Source: Anaerocolumna sedimenticola
GTDB taxonomy: Bacteria; Bacillota; Clostridia; Lachnospirales; Lachnospiraceae
Assembly: GCF_009931695.1 (NCBI RefSeq)
Contig: NZ_CP048000.1
Coordinates: 4,103,501 to 4,167,500 of the forward strand
Direction: 5' to 3'
DNA: 64,000 nucleotides
A program made the translations under genes and the position numbers. Below the pieces are notes generated by a model. That model was not told the DNA's origin. It saw only the letters and a program-made list of their open reading frames with translations, and did no database searches. Below are positions 49,074 to 59,780 of this stretch, one piece after another (the first letter of the stretch is position 1; each line of letters starts with the position of its first letter).

Positions 49074-50095
49074 TTTGTATTTTAGATAAAAATTATTTTC
49101 GTTTTTCTGGAAGAATCTTAGAAAAAAATGGTGCACCATGCCTTGGTTTCACCAATTCCATGGTTGAATTTTATATAAAAAGTACTGGTAAAACTTTCGT
49201 TAAGGCTAATATCGGAACAAATAAGACGGACGTAATAGATCGGGCAAGACTAAAAGTTTTTATTGATGATTCCAAAGAAGCCTCCAATTTAATTGTATTA
49301 GAACAGGAAATGGATTCAGAATTTACTTTAGCAACTTTTGCGGATGAAAAAATTCATAAAATTACTTTAATTAAAATAACGGAAGCCTCCAAATCCTATG
49401 CTAAAATTAATGACATATTCGTTAACGGCGGCGAGCTGATTCCTTTTCAGGAAAAAGAGGACAACCGCTCAAAAATTGAATTTATAGGTGATTCCATCAC
49501 CTGCGGATACGGTGTTTATGGGGCACCTGATGCGGAATATGATATTAAAGATGAAGACGGTACCGTGGCTTATGCCTACCTTGCAGCGAAAGAATTAAAT
49601 TTAAACGCAAGGTATTTTTCCGTATCAGGATTTGGTGTCTTACTTAAGTGGGACGGTGACCCGGAAGGAAATATTCCAAAAGTTTACCCTTATACCAATT
49701 ATTTTTTTAATAAAAACGAAAAATATGATTTCAGTGAGTTTATCCCTGATTTATTAGTGATTAATCTGGGTACCAACGATTCCACTCATTTAGTTAAAGA
49801 AGAAGTACAAAAAGGATTTATATCTAATTATATAGGGTTATTAAAATTCATAAAATCCTATGCCCCTGATAGTAAAATACTATGTATTTGCGGAACCATG
49901 TGTACCAATGCCTTTCCATTTATTGAAAAAGCTGTTGAACAGGCTAAAAAAGAAGGTTTAACAGATCTCTACACTATGGAACAGCCCTATCATGATATCT
50001 TAAGGGATGGAATGGCCGGCGGACACCCTTCGTTAATAACTCATCAGAAAAGCGCAAAACAACTGGTATCAAAATTAAAAGAGATCATGCGTTAA
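49070..50095 (+). CDS. SGNH hydrolase with N-terminal jelly-roll domain (CE2-like esterase)
   Basis: 341 residues from the ATG at 49070; two earlier in-frame ATGs lie inside a hairpin. The first 125 residues form a beta-rich domain (FSGRILEKNGAPCLGFTNSMVEFYI) as in CE2 acetyl esterases. Residues about 137 on are SGNH: GDSITCGYG (Ser142), block III NLGTND (about 232-237), and GGHPSLITHQ near the C-terminus with the catalytic His. No signal peptide, so it would act inside the cell, perhaps deacetylating imported xylo- or glucomannan oligosaccharides, which would fit the beta-mannosidase. Substrate inferred. Confidence 0.85.
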   Translation: MICILDKNYFRFSGRILEKNGAPCLGFTNSMVEFYIKSTGKTFVKANIGTNKTDVIDRARLKVFIDDSKEASNLIVLEQEMDSEFTLATFADEKIHKITLIKITEASKSYAKINDIFVNGGELIPFQEKEDNRSKIEFIGDSITCGYGVYGAPDAEYDIKDEDGTVAYAYLAAKELNLNARYFSVSGFGVLLKWDGDPEGNIPKVYPYTNYFFNKNEKYDFSEFIPDLLVINLGTNDSTHLVKEEVQKGFISNYIGLLKFIKSYAPDSKILCICGTMCTNAFPFIEKAVEQAKKEGLTDLYTMEQPYHDILRDGMAGGHPSLITHQKSAKQLVSKLKEIMR

Positions 50096-50112
50096 ATATA
50101 GATTTATATAAT

Positions 50113-50150
50113 ATGGGGATTGGCTGATTTGGAATATGGCCAATCCCCAT
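50113..50150. terminator. Hairpin between SGNH hydrolase and LysM genes
   Basis: ATGGGGATTGGC (50113-50124) pairs perfectly with GCCAATCCCCAT (50139-50150), loop 14 nt. Placed between convergent genes; weak T tracts on both sides. Confidence 0.75.
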
Positions 50151-50208
50151 AGTCTTTATAATACTATCTGTTTAACTTCTTACGTAAGGTTTTCTCATAT
50201 TTTGCTGT

Positions 50209-50550
50209 TTACATATCATAAACTGGAATCAGAATTGTCATTCCTGGGGTTAAGTCCATTCCGCTCATATTATTAAATTCCAGAACATCTTGCAAATCAA
50301 GCCCATATTGATTAAGTACTGCTTGAAGAGATTCCTCATCCTGTACAACATAAGGAATTACATTATTCCAGGTTACCGGACTAGTAACAGGAATACACAA
50401 TTCATCACCTACCTGTAGATTATATATATCTACATAAGGATTTGCTCTTAAGATTAAAGCTAATGGAACATTATTTGCTCTGCTTATGTTATAAAGTGTA
50501 TCACCTTGCTTAATGTTATAAATCATGCAAGAATAACCGTTATTGTTCAT
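50209..50550 (-). CDS. Protein of two LysM domains
   Basis: 113 residues from the ATG at 50550; the frame extends six codons to a TTG. Nearly the whole protein is two LysM repeats: IYNIKQGDTLYNISRANNVPLALILRANPYVDIYNLQVGDELCIP, then YVVQDEESLQAVLNQYGLDLQDVLEFNNMSGMDLTPGMTILIP. LysM domains bind N-acetylglucosamine polymers in peptidoglycan. There is no signal peptide or catalytic domain; small LysM proteins of this type are often spore-coat or cortex proteins (SafA-like), but that is inference. It is convergent with the SGNH gene and divergent from the dehydratase activator gene. Confidence 0.85.
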   Translation of the reverse strand: MNNNGYSCMIYNIKQGDTLYNISRANNVPLALILRANPYVDIYNLQVGDELCIPVTSPVTWNNVIPYVVQDEESLQAVLNQYGLDLQDVLEFNNMSGMDLTPGMTILIPVYDM

Positions 50551-50568
50551 GCAAACCAACTTTCCCAA

Positions 50569-51023
50569 GGCAGGATATCCTCTTAGGATTCACCTGCTTA
50601 TAATCAATTTGTAACATTATATTCAATTTATTCCCAGGAGGTTCCATTCCTGTAGTCTTTGGGTTCTAAGGATTATATTCTGATATTTGATAAAATTTAT
50701 CAATTACATTTCAGAGTATCCTATTTATTAATAATTTAATAATTTTTATAAAATTTTAAATTTGGTTACTAAATTCTTTTGTTGAACTTAATTGACATGT
50801 GTCGTATAATACTACATGACATCGATTTAATAATTACATGTAAATCTTTCACAAATGTTTATAATAGGAATATTTTAACATAGGTAAGCATCTATAGGAA
50901 TTGTCAGCATCTTCAATGCATAATCGAACTAAGCTTTGGTTACTGCTTAATGGGAATCCCACCATAATAGATTATTCGTTACTTGCGAACGAATCAGTTT
51001 AAATATAGCAAGGAGATAAAATT
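50569..51023. other. Intergenic leader region before the dehydratase activator
   Basis: 455 bp without a gene. It contains the activator promoter (50782-50810), a TGGGA-A-TCCCA palindrome (about 50950-50961) and an ATTCGTT/AACGAAT hairpin (50974-50994) before the ribosome site AAGGAG. The mRNA leader would be about 207 nt. I see no known riboswitch. Confidence 0.45.
50782..50810 (+). promoter_or_regulatory. Promoter of the 1410-residue activator gene
   Basis: TTGAAC (50782-50787), 17-bp spacer, TATAAT (50805-50810). CATGT/ACATG half-sites flank the -10. Confidence 0.7.
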
Positions 51024-54000
51024 ATGATAGATAATAGAATTATTACCTTAGGAATTGATATAGGCTCTACAACAGTTAAAATTGCTGTGCTGGGGCAGAA
51101 TAAAGAAATACTTTATTCTGAATATGAACGCCATTATGCTAATATTCAGGAAACCTTAGCAAAGCTTATGATAAATGCTCATGAAAAATTGGGTGATTTA
51201 AGGATTGCACCAATGATAACCGGTTCCGGCGGCCTGACTATTTCAAAACACCTGGGAGTACCTTTCGTTCAAGAAGTCGTTGCAGTTTCAACTTCCCTTA
51301 CAGACTACGCTCCGCAAACAGATGTAGCCATTGAGTTAGGCGGGGAAGATGCTAAAATCATATATTTTACGAATGGAATTGATCAGAGAATGAACGGTAT
51401 CTGTGCAGGTGGTACCGGCTCCTTTATTGACCAGATGGCAACTTTGTTAAAAACAGATGCCTCCGGATTAAATGAATATGCTAAAGATTATCAGGCTATT
51501 TATCCTATCGCAGCCCGCTGCGGTGTATTTGCTAAATCCGATATACAGCCGCTTATTAATGAGGGTGCCACCAAACCCGATTTAGCTGTTTCCATATTCC
51601 AGGCCGTAGTTAATCAGACTATCAGCGGTTTAGCCTGCGGTAAACCAATCCGGGGTAATGTGGCATTTTTAGGGGGCCCTCTGCATTTCTTAACGGAGTT
51701 AAAAGCAGCATTTGTAAGAACTCTTAATTTAACCGATGAGCAGATTATCGCACCGGCACATTCCCATTTATTTGCAGCTATCGGAGCTGCAATGAACAGT
51801 AATGGGGAATCTGTAACTAACTTTGATGATTTAATTAAGAAGTTAACCTCAGGAATTAAAATGGAATTTGAAGTCAGCCGTATGACTCCACTATTCAAAG
51901 ATGAATCCGATTATAATAAATTTAAAGAAAGACATTCCCTGCATTCCGTTAAAAAAGGTGATTTAAATACATATGAAGGCGACTGCTTTTTAGGTATTGA
52001 TGCCGGTTCCACTACAACGAAAGTAGCAGTTGTAGGTGAAGACGGTACTCTTCTTTATTCTTTTTACAGTAATAATAATGGCAGTCCATTAAAAACAGCT
52101 ATAAAAGCAATCAAAGAAATCTATTCCATCATGCCGGACAGTGCCAGAATCGTACGTTCCTGCTCAACAGGATATGGTGAGGCCTTGGTTAAAGCGGCCT
52201 TAATGTTAGATGAGGGTGAAGTAGAAACGGTTGCGCATTATTATGCAGCTGCTTTCTTTGAACCTAAGGTTGACTGTATCTTAGATATTGGCGGCCAGGA
52301 TATGAAATGTATCAAGATTAAAAATAATTCTGTTGACAGTGTTCAATTAAACGAGGCCTGCTCCTCCGGATGCGGTTCCTTTATAGAAACTTTTGCCAAA
52401 TCTTTGAATTATGAAGTCGCAGATTTTGCTAATGTTGCATTATTTGCAAAAAATCCCATCGATTTAGGTTCCAGGTGTACGGTCTTCATGAATTCGAAAG
52501 TAAAACAAGCACAAAAAGAAGGGGCCAGCGTTGCTGATATTTCCGCCGGATTAGCTTATTCCGTAATAAAAAATGCAATTTACAAGGTTATTAAGATTAC
52601 AGATCCGAAAGACCTTGGTGAAAATATCGTGGTTCAAGGCGGAACTTTTTATAATGAAGCAGTACTTAGAAGTTTTGAACTTTTAGCAGGCTGTGAGGTA
52701 GTACGACCGGATATTGCCGGAATTATGGGTGCATTTGGTGCCGCACTGATAGCCAGAGAACATTATGCAGGTGAAGAAACAACCATGCTGACTATTGATA
52801 AAATTATAGCCTTAAAAATCGAAGCCTCCATGGCAAGATGCAAAGGCTGCACCAATAACTGCCAGTTGACCATTAACCGTTTCTCAGGCGGCAGGCAGTT
52901 TATCACAGGAAACCGCTGTGAACGTGGTTTAGGTAAAGAAAAAAACAAAGATAATATCCCGAATTTATTTGAATATAAATTAAAACGTCTCTTCACTTAC
53001 GAACCATTGGAAGATGATAAGGCTTTCCGGGGTAAAGTTGGTATACCAAGAGTCCTAAACCAGTATGAAAATTATCCATTCTGGTTTACATTCTTTACGG
53101 AAATGGGTTATAAAGTAATTTTATCCCCGGAATCAACCCGTAAAATCTATGAACTTGGAATTGTATCCATACCAAGCGAATCGGAATGTTATCCGGCTAA
53201 GCTGGCTCATGGACATATTATGTGGTTAATAAAACAAGGGCTGGATTTTATCTTCTACCCCAGTGTACCATATGAAAGAAAAGAAGTTGAGGGTGCCAAT
53301 AATCATTATAACTGCCCTATTGTGGCTTCCTATAGTGAAAATATTAAAAATAATGTTGAAGAATTACGTAACGGACATATCAATTATCAGAACCCGTTTT
53401 TATCCTTTGAAAGTGAAGAAATTATAGGCAAGCGATTAATTAATATTATGAAAGATATAACCGATACCTCAGATACGGAAGTCAAAGCTGCGGTACATAA
53501 AGCCTGGATGGAATTAGAAGCCGAGAGAGCGGACATAAGAAAAAAAGGGGAAGAAACCATTGCCTATCTGAAAGAAACCGGTAAAAAAGGTATTGTTCTG
53601 GCAGGACGCCCTTATCATGTGGATCCGGAAATCAATCATGGTATTCCGGAATTAATTAACTCCTATGGTGTCGCTGTTTTAACGGAGGATAGTATCTCCC
53701 ATCTGGGTAAAGTAGACCGTCCTTTAGTTGTTGTAGATCAATGGATGTATCATTCCAGATTATATGCTGCAGCATCCTTTGTAAAAACCATGCCTAATCT
53801 GGAACTGATTCAATTAAATTCCTTTGGGTGCGGTCTGGATGCGGTTACTACGGATATGGTTAATGATATCCTTTCAAAATCCGGTAAAATATATACCGTA
53901 CTTAAAATTGATGAAGTTAATAACTTAGGTGCTGCAAGAATCCGTATCCGTTCCTTGTTGTCTGCCGTTAAAGACAGGGAACATAAGCATATTGTAAAAG

Positions 54001-55256
54001 CTAAGGTGGTATCCAATGCCTTTCACAGGGTTATTTTTACGGAACAAATGCGTAAAGATTATACAATTCTTTGTCCGCAGATGTCACCAATCCATTTTGA
54101 TATTTTAAAACCTGCTTTAAAATCGAATGGATATAATGTGGAAATCCTTGATAATGACAATCACTCTGCCGTTGATGTAGGCCTTAAATATGTAAATAAC
54201 GATGCCTGCTATCCGTCCCTGATGGTTGTCGGCCAGATTATGGATGCTCTATTATCAGGCAAATATGATGTAAATAAAGTAGCTGTTATGATAACCCAAA
54301 CCGGAGGCGGATGCCGTGCAACTAATTATATTAACTTTATCCGCAGAGCTTTAGAGAAAGCAGGCATGACTCAAATTCCTGTTGTATCATTAAGTGTAAC
54401 TGGCCTTGAGAAAAACCCGGGTATGAAATATACTCCGAAGCTTTTAATCAGCGCTGTTCAGGCTTTGGTATACGGAGATGTATTTATGCGTGTGCTCTAC
54501 CGGACCAGACCATATGAAGCAGAACCTGGTTCAGCCAATGCCCTTTATAAAAAATGGAATGAAATATGTAAGGTTTCAGTTACCAATGGTAAATGGGGCG
54601 AATTTAAAAGAAATTTACGTAATATCGTAAAGGAATTTGACACACTTCCACTCAAAGAAATAAAAAAACCGAGAGTCGGAGTTGTTGGTGAAATCCTGGT
54701 TAAATTCTTACCGGCAGCTAATAATTATATCGTTGAACTGTTAGAGGCGGAAGGGGCGGAAGCCGTTGTCCCTGATTTAATTGATTTCTTTATGTATTCA
54801 TTCTATAATGCAAACTTTAAATCCGAATATTTAGGTTTTAAAAAATCCTCTGCTACTATTGGGAACCTTTTAATTAAAGCAGTGGAATACTGCAGAAAAG
54901 AAGCCCGGACCTCCTTAGAAAAAAGTACCCGGTTTACTCCTCCGGTACCGATTCAGAAATTAGCAGAATATGCATCTCCTATCGTTTCCGTTGGTAATCA
55001 AACCGGTGAAGGTTGGTTCTTAACCGGCGAAATGATTGAGCTGATTCATTCCGGAGTTGAAAATATTGTCTGCACCCAGCCATTTGCATGTCTGCCAAAC
55101 CATATTGTCGGTAAAGGTGTTATTAAAGAATTACGCTTACGTTACCCTAACTCCAATATCGTTGCCGTAGATTATGATCCCGGTGCAAGTGAAGTTAACC
55201 AGTTAAACCGGATTAAACTTATGTTAGCTACTGCTGTAAAAAATCTGAATCAGTAG
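51024..55256 (+). CDS. 2-hydroxyacyl-CoA dehydratase activator, large fused form
   Basis: 1410 residues in one frame. Two ASKHA (BadF/BcrA-type) ATPase domains lie at about 1-280 and 325-590. The first starts [15 protein letters not shown], the second [14 protein letters not shown]. Each has cysteines for a [4Fe-4S] cluster ([12 protein letters not shown] and [16 protein letters not shown] and RCTVFMN). Residues about 610-1000 are DUF2229-like, with CKGCTNNC and [15 protein letters not shown]. The C-terminal part has HgdB-like [13 protein letters not shown] and [10 protein letters not shown]. Known members inject electrons with ATP into 2-hydroxyacyl-CoA dehydratases. No dehydratase subunits are adjacent, so this orphan's partner is unknown. 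Confidence 0.92.
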   Translation: MIDNRIITLGIDIGSTTVKIAVLGQNKEILYSEYERHYANIQETLAKLMINAHEKLGDLRIAPMITGSGGLTISKHLGVPFVQEVVAVSTSLTDYAPQTDVAIELGGEDAKIIYFTNGIDQRMNGICAGGTGSFIDQMATLLKTDASGLNEYAKDYQAIYPIAARCGVFAKSDIQPLINEGATKPDLAVSIFQAVVNQTISGLACGKPIRGNVAFLGGPLHFLTELKAAFVRTLNLTDEQIIAPAHSHLFAAIGAAMNSNGESVTNFDDLIKKLTSGIKMEFEVSRMTPLFKDESDYNKFKERHSLHSVKKGDLNTYEGDCFLGIDAGSTTTKVAVVGEDGTLLYSFYSNNNGSPLKTAIKAIKEIYSIMPDSARIVRSCSTGYGEALVKAALMLDEGEVETVAHYYAAAFFEPKVDCILDIGGQDMKCIKIKNNSVDSVQLNEACSSGCGSFIETFAKSLNYEVADFANVALFAKNPIDLGSRCTVFMNSKVKQAQKEGASVADISAGLAYSVIKNAIYKVIKITDPKDLGENIVVQGGTFYNEAVLRSFELLAGCEVVRPDIAGIMGAFGAALIAREHYAGEETTMLTIDKIIALKIEASMARCKGCTNNCQLTINRFSGGRQFITGNRCERGLGKEKNKDNIPNLFEYKLKRLFTYEPLEDDKAFRGKVGIPRVLNQYENYPFWFTFFTEMGYKVILSPESTRKIYELGIVSIPSESECYPAKLAHGHIMWLIKQGLDFIFYPSVPYERKEVEGANNHYNCPIVASYSENIKNNVEELRNGHINYQNPFLSFESEEIIGKRLINIMKDITDTSDTEVKAAVHKAWMELEAERADIRKKGEETIAYLKETGKKGIVLAGRPYHVDPEINHGIPELINSYGVAVLTEDSISHLGKVDRPLVVVDQWMYHSRLYAAASFVKTMPNLELIQLNSFGCGLDAVTTDMVNDILSKSGKIYTVLKIDEVNNLGAARIRIRSLLSAVKDREHKHIVKAKVVSNAFHRVIFTEQMRKDYTILCPQMSPIHFDILKPALKSNGYNVEILDNDNHSAVDVGLKYVNNDACYPSLMVVGQIMDALLSGKYDVNKVAVMITQTGGGCRATNYINFIRRALEKAGMTQIPVVSLSVTGLEKNPGMKYTPKLLISAVQALVYGDVFMRVLYRTRPYEAEPGSANALYKKWNEICKVSVTNGKWGEFKRNLRNIVKEFDTLPLKEIKKPRVGVVGEILVKFLPAANNYIVELLEAEGAEAVVPDLIDFFMYSFYNANFKSEYLGFKKSSATIGNLLIKAVEYCRKEARTSLEKSTRFTPPVPIQKLAEYASPIVSVGNQTGEGWFLTGEMIELIHSGVENIVCTQPFACLPNHIVGKGVIKELRLRYPNSNIVAVDYDPGASEVNQLNRIKLMLATAVKNLNQ

Positions 55257-55610
55257 TATATTATTTAGGAATAAAATTTCCATCAATGAAAGCTGTAGCA
55301 TTTATCCTTTACTCCATGAGTTACAGATTATGCAGTTCCGAGTTTTAACACCTTCGTTTATAATAATAGGTATGATACTTTCACTTTATTGGCTGTGATT
55401 TAATATTTAAAATATTTAATGTGAATTTTTTATATAAGCAGGAAGTTTATCATAATGTCCTTAATTTAAGACATTACTATAACTCTCCTGCTTTTGTATT
55501 ACCCAATTATATAACCTGAACGTTTAATTAAACATTTAAACCTATAATTTAAGTTACACAAATAAATGAAAATAAACTGAATGAATTATTTGATTAATTA
55601 TATAAATCGA
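55257..55610. other. Convergent intergenic region between activator and tyrS genes
   Basis: AT-rich, without an ORF of note. The only clear element is the terminator at 55437-55495. I see nothing else. Confidence 0.5.
55437..55495 (+). terminator. Long terminator of the activator gene
   Basis: AGCAGGA (55437-55443) pairs with TCCTGCT (55486-55492), and an inner stem of GTTTATCATAATGTC with GACATTACTATAAC extends it, then TTTT. It lies about 180 bp after the gene. Confidence 0.65.
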
Positions 55611-56825
55611 TTATTTAATAATTTTAAGAAATTTCTTTTTCCCAATCTTTAGAATATCTCCGCAGACAAGTACCATATCGAGATCTTCTAATACGATACT
55701 TTCCTTGTTTATTTGCACGCCGCCCTGGGTAATAAGCCGCCTGAATTCACTGCCGCTTGGAATATACTTATCTCGGATCAGAAGCGGAATAATGTCAGCG
55801 AGTTTATCCTGATCCAGATCAATGATTAGTTCTGGAATATTATCCGGAATTGATTTCCTGCCAAATGCAGTATCATAGTAATTCATAGCCTCTTCTACAT
55901 CCAGCGGAGTATGGTACAGAGAAGTTATGACCTTTGCCAATTCATATTTAATATCTCTTGGATTTTCACCGTTTTCCAATTTATTTTTAATCTCTTTTAT
56001 TTTATCCGGATGTTCATCCGTTGCTAACTCATAATACTTTATAATTAATTCATCCGGTATCTCCATGATTTTTTTAAACATAACCTGGTGTGGTTCATTG
56101 ATACCGATATAATTACCAAGGCTTTTACTCATTTTTTCTTTACCGTCCAACCCCTCCAGAATCGGCATAAATAAAGCTGTCTGTTGTTCTAAACCCATAG
56201 TTTTCTGCAGATTTCTTCCCATCAGGATATTAAAAGTCTGATCCGTTCCGCCAAGTTCAATATCCGCTTTTAAGGCAACAGAATCGTATGCCTGCATTAA
56301 AGGATAAAAAAATTCATGTACTCCGATTGGTACGTTACTTTTGTATCTGTTTTGGAAGTCATCACGCTCTAACATCCTTGCAACCGTTGTTGTAGCTGCC
56401 AATTTTATAACATCGTCTAATTTTAGTTCACCAAGCCACTCACTGTTAAATCGTACCTCGGTTTGATCTGGATGTAATATTTTAATAATCTGGTCAGTGT
56501 AGGTTTTCGCATTTTCTTTTACCTGTTCATCCGTCAGGGCTACCCTCCCTTTCGATTTACCGGTTGGATCACCGATTTTGCCAGTGAAATCACCAATGAC
56601 AATTACCGCTTTATGGCCTAAATCCTGCATCTGTTTTATTTTACGCAGTACGACAGCATGGCCTAAATGTATATCCGGAGCGCTTGGATCCAGCCCAAGT
56701 TTAATAATTAATGGCTTTTTCTCCCTTATGGAGCGTTCCAGTTTTATTTTCAGTTCATCCACACCAACCAATCGGTCCGAACCTTTGGTAATAATTTTAA
56801 TTTGTTCCTCAATATTTGTTAGCAT
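55611..56825 (-). CDS. tyrS: Tyrosyl-tRNA synthetase
   Basis: 404 residues of the TyrRS type found in Firmicutes. Class I motifs: HIGH as HLGHAVVLRK (about residues 53-62) and KMSKS as KMSKSLGNY (about 232-240). The C-terminal S4-like domain reads IPSGSEFRRLITQGGVQINKESI and binds the tRNA anticodon arm. It charges tRNA-Tyr. Upstream lies a T-box leader with a UAC specifier, so expression rises when uncharged tRNA-Tyr accumulates. Confidence 0.96.
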   Translation of the reverse strand: MLTNIEEQIKIITKGSDRLVGVDELKIKLERSIREKKPLIIKLGLDPSAPDIHLGHAVVLRKIKQMQDLGHKAVIVIGDFTGKIGDPTGKSKGRVALTDEQVKENAKTYTDQIIKILHPDQTEVRFNSEWLGELKLDDVIKLAATTTVARMLERDDFQNRYKSNVPIGVHEFFYPLMQAYDSVALKADIELGGTDQTFNILMGRNLQKTMGLEQQTALFMPILEGLDGKEKMSKSLGNYIGINEPHQVMFKKIMEIPDELIIKYYELATDEHPDKIKEIKNKLENGENPRDIKYELAKVITSLYHTPLDVEEAMNYYDTAFGRKSIPDNIPELIIDLDQDKLADIIPLLIRDKYIPSGSEFRRLITQGGVQINKESIVLEDLDMVLVCGDILKIGKKKFLKIIK

Positions 56826-56932
56826 TCCTTTACTCCTTTTTCTTAATAAATTAAGTTAGGATAAGTACAGGCAGGGGTAATTCCACATGTTTAGGTTTTT
56901 ATCTCTTAGGATATAAATTCCTATGATTAGAT

Positions 56933-57195
56933 AAAAAAAACTCCCGTCCTTCTAGATCAAAAGGACGAGAGTAATATCTCGTGTTACCACCTTAAGTTTA
57001 TAGACAATTCACATTGCCTACCTCTTCAAGTACTCCACCTAATCAATGGGTTATACTCTAGCACTATAACGTGTGCAGGAATCCGTCACAGCCTACTTGT
57101 ATAACGTTCGGTGTGAAGCTCAAAGATGTATTCATAATCAGCCTGCCATGCACCTCTCATCAACCGGTTACTTTCTGTCTGGATTACTGGTTATT
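56933..57195 (-). promoter_or_regulatory. Tyrosine T-box riboswitch before tyrS
   Basis: Minus strand. The T-box core AAGGTGGTAACACGAGA is at about 56975-56991 (UGGN bulge binds the tRNA 3' end). It is followed by the terminator CTCGTCCTTTTGATC/AAGGACGGGAG plus eight T (56933-56970). Stem I has AGAGGTGC... and a specifier GAATACATC, with TAC (Tyr) at 57128-57130. Start of the leader is approximate. Confidence 0.93.
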
Positions 57196-57371
57196 ACTTA
57201 TTCTTATCAACGCTTTTAAAATTCGATTATTTAATTTAATTACATTCAATATGCATATGAAATAAATTATATTTATTATATTTACATTTTAGGAATCTGT
57301 CAAGTGAAATTTCTACTCAAACAAATATGTATGACTTTAAACTAAATATATTCATTCTGATACTTTTTTAT

Positions 57372-58046
57372 TTAGATATCTTCGATTTGCCAATCAATCG
57401 GCTCTAAACCATGTTCTGTAAGAAATTGATTGGTATTACTAAATGGTTTACTTCCAAAAAATCCTCTGAACGCTGATAAAGGACTAGGATGAGGAGCTTC
57501 CAGGATGAGATGCTTCGGGTTATTTAACATCGCCTTTTTTAATTGGGCCGGTCTGCCCCATAATATAAAAACAATTGGTCTGTCCTCTTTATTTACAGCT
57601 TGAATAACTGCATCCGTAAATTTTTCCCATCCCTTGCCCTGATGTGAATTAGCCTGATGCGCTCTTACGGTAAGGACCGTATTAAGAAGTAACACACCTT
57701 GTTCGGCCCATTTAACCAGATATCCGTTATTCGGTATCTTACATCCTAAATCATCCTGTAATTCTTTATAGATATTTACTAAGGAAGGTGGAACATCCAC
57801 ATCCGGTTTTACGGAAAAACATAATCCATGTGCCTGACCATCGTTATGATACGGATCCTGTCCAATTATTACAACCTTTACTTTCTCTAGTGGTGTAAAA
57901 TGAAATGCGTTAAAAATATCATCCGCTTTTGGAAACACCACATGATGATTATATTCATTTTTTACAAATTTATAAAGATCCGCATAATATTTTTCATGAA
58001 ATTCATCGCCTATTACATTTAACCAATCATTTGTTATTGCACTCAT
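57372..58046 (-). CDS. ung: Uracil-DNA glycosylase
   Basis: 224 residues, family 1. Motifs: the water-activating VVIIGQDPYHNDGQAHGLCFSV (Asp in GQDPYH), NTVLTVRAHQANSH, and the minor-groove loop HPSPLSAFRGFFGS with the catalytic His. It removes uracil from DNA in base-excision repair. The start ATG follows a short GGAG (AGGAGT). It lies alone between the tyrS leader and the hisF end, with a long AT-rich inverted-repeat region upstream. Confidence 0.97.
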   Translation of the reverse strand: MSAITNDWLNVIGDEFHEKYYADLYKFVKNEYNHHVVFPKADDIFNAFHFTPLEKVKVVIIGQDPYHNDGQAHGLCFSVKPDVDVPPSLVNIYKELQDDLGCKIPNNGYLVKWAEQGVLLLNTVLTVRAHQANSHQGKGWEKFTDAVIQAVNKEDRPIVFILWGRPAQLKKAMLNNPKHLILEAPHPSPLSAFRGFFGSKPFSNTNQFLTEHGLEPIDWQIEDI

Positions 58047-58083
58047 ATCATTACTCCTATAATAAAAGATTAAGATAAAACCA

Positions 58084-58263
58084 GTTCTTGAATTTAAATT
58101 TCCAAAATTAAATTCGTAAAGTTAATATTCAAAGCTTAAAATTTTATTTTTCTAAACTTAATTCATAAATTTAAATTACATAACTTATTTTTTTGAATTT
58201 AATATCAGAAATTAATTCAGAAACATATTAATGAATCTAATTCAGAAATTAAATTTCAAGAAC
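58084..58263. repeat. AT-rich inverted-repeat element between ung and hisF
   Basis: GTTCTTGAATTTAAATTTC (58084-58102) is matched by an inverted copy at 58245-58263 with only two differences. In between are many short TTAATTC/GAATTTA copies in both orientations. The whole 180 bp could form a cruciform or a hairpin-rich transcript. No coding potential. Confidence 0.55.
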
Positions 58264-58264
58264 A

Positions 58265-59023
58265 TTATCTTACACTTATACCTTTGTCTCTTAAGTATTT
58301 CTTTAAATCAATTATTTCCATTTCCTTATAATGGAATAAGGAAGCTGCTAATACTGCATCTGCTTTGCCTTCTGTTAATGCATCATAAAAATGTTCCATT
58401 TTACCGGCTCCACCGGAAGCTATTACAGGAATGGAAACGCTTTCGGAAACAGTCCTGGTTAATTCCAAATCATAACCATCTTTGGTACCATCACAATCCA
58501 TACTTGTAAGAAGTATCTCGCCGGCTCCCAATGAATCAGCTTTCATAGCCCATTCCACAGCATCAGTACCCATATCTACTCTGCCGCCGTTTTTGTAGAT
58601 GTTCCAGCCGGATCCATCTGCTCTTCTCTTGGCATCAATTGCAACAACAACACATTGACTGCCGAATTTATCGGCTGCTTCAGAAATCAGATTAGGGTTT
58701 ATAATTGCGGCAGTATTTACAGCAATCTTATCTGCACCCTCCCTTAATATTACTTTAAAATCTTCTATAGTACGGATTCCGCCTCCAACTGTAAATGGAA
58801 TAAATACCGTTTCTGCAACTCGCCGTACCATATCAATTTTAATAGTTCTTGCATCAGAAGATGCCGTTATATCTAAGAATACAAGCTCATCAGCGCCTGC
58901 TTTATCATAAGCTGCACCAACTTCTACGGGATCACCCGCATCTTTTAGATTAACAAAATTTATCCCTTTTACAACACGTCCGTTATGAACATCCAAACAA
59001 GGAATTATTCTCTTCGTAAACAT
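58265..59023 (-). CDS. hisF: Imidazole glycerol phosphate synthase cyclase subunit HisF
   Basis: 252 residues from the ATG with GGAGG 5 nt upstream; seven more codons are open. HisF is the (beta/alpha)8 cyclase that uses ammonia from HisH to make IGP and AICAR in histidine synthesis. Catalytic Asp in [15 protein letters not shown] (about D11), phosphate loops [11 protein letters not shown] and [11 protein letters not shown], and the second Asp in [12 protein letters not shown]. It follows hisH by 38 nt. No other his gene is in the window. Confidence 0.97.
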   Translation of the reverse strand: MFTKRIIPCLDVHNGRVVKGINFVNLKDAGDPVEVGAAYDKAGADELVFLDITASSDARTIKIDMVRRVAETVFIPFTVGGGIRTIEDFKVILREGADKIAVNTAAIINPNLISEAADKFGSQCVVVAIDAKRRADGSGWNIYKNGGRVDMGTDAVEWAMKADSLGAGEILLTSMDCDGTKDGYDLELTRTVSESVSIPVIASGGAGKMEHFYDALTEGKADAVLAASLFHYKEMEIIDLKKYLRDKGISVR

Positions 59024-59061
59024 ATTTTCCTCCAATTTCTGCACAGGTTTTACTACTCTGA

Positions 59062-59667
59062 CTATAATTCTGCAAAGTTTTTTAATATTTTTAGCCCAAC
59101 ATCACCACTTTTCTCAGGATGAAACTGACAGGCATATATATTTTCTTTTTCAACCGATGCATGAATTAAGGTACTGTAATTTGTAGTAGCAGCCACTTCA
59201 TTTTTATTTTCCGCAACCAAATAATAGGAATGAACGAAATATACATATGCATTATTTTCTATACCCTTAAAAAGTTTGGATTCCGGCTTAATATTCAGGG
59301 AATTCCATCCCATATGAGGGATTTTTAACCCCTCACAATCCGGTATTCTTACAATCTTACCTTTTAAGATTCCTAAACCGGGAACACCCTCCGACTCTTC
59401 ACTGCTTTCAAAAAATAACTGAAGCCCTAAACAAATACCTAAGAAAGGTTTTTTAGATAAAGCTACTTCTTTAATTGTATCAACTAAATTGTAACTATTT
59501 AATTTTTCCATTGCATTTCCAAAGGAACCTACCCCGGGTAAAATAACTTTATCAGCATTTAATATTTCGTCTCTATCTCTTGTTATTATTGTATTTTCGC
59601 CTAAGTATTTCAGAGCTTTTTCTACACTTTTTAAATTCCCGGCATCATAGTCTATTATAGCAATCAT
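59062..59667 (-). CDS. hisH: Imidazole glycerol phosphate synthase glutaminase subunit HisH
   Basis: 201 residues, a class I glutamine amidotransferase. Catalytic Cys in [15 protein letters not shown], and the His-Glu pair in [15 protein letters not shown] near the C-terminus. It makes ammonia for HisF. Paired with hisF in one operon, split off from any other his genes. The downstream terminator of the previous (upstream-lying) zinc-ribbon gene ends about 60 bp before its start. Confidence 0.97.
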   Translation of the reverse strand: MIAIIDYDAGNLKSVEKALKYLGENTIITRDRDEILNADKVILPGVGSFGNAMEKLNSYNLVDTIKEVALSKKPFLGICLGLQLFFESSEESEGVPGLGILKGKIVRIPDCEGLKIPHMGWNSLNIKPESKLFKGIENNAYVYFVHSYYLVAENKNEVAATTNYSTLIHASVEKENIYACQFHPEKSGDVGLKILKNFAEL

Positions 59668-59724
59668 CCTATACCCATACCTTTCTTTATTATCTGGTTA
59701 TTTTCTTAGCCATCACGGAAATAA

Positions 59725-59766
59725 GCATAAAGGGTTGTTGCGAAAACTATGCAATAACCCTTTATG
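59725..59766 (-). terminator. Hairpin between the zinc-ribbon/TM gene and hisH
   Basis: GCATAAAGGGTT-g-TTGC (59725-59741) pairs with GCAA-t-AACCCTTTATGC (59750-59766), one mismatch in 17. The T tail is weak (CTTATTT). Confidence 0.65.
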
Positions 59767-59780
59767 CCTCCTTGCAATCT

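Noticed and set aside
58047..58264. Short repeats that could suggest a CRISPR array
   Set aside because: Repeats are irregular, inverted and AT-only; no constant repeat length or spacers, and no cas gene.
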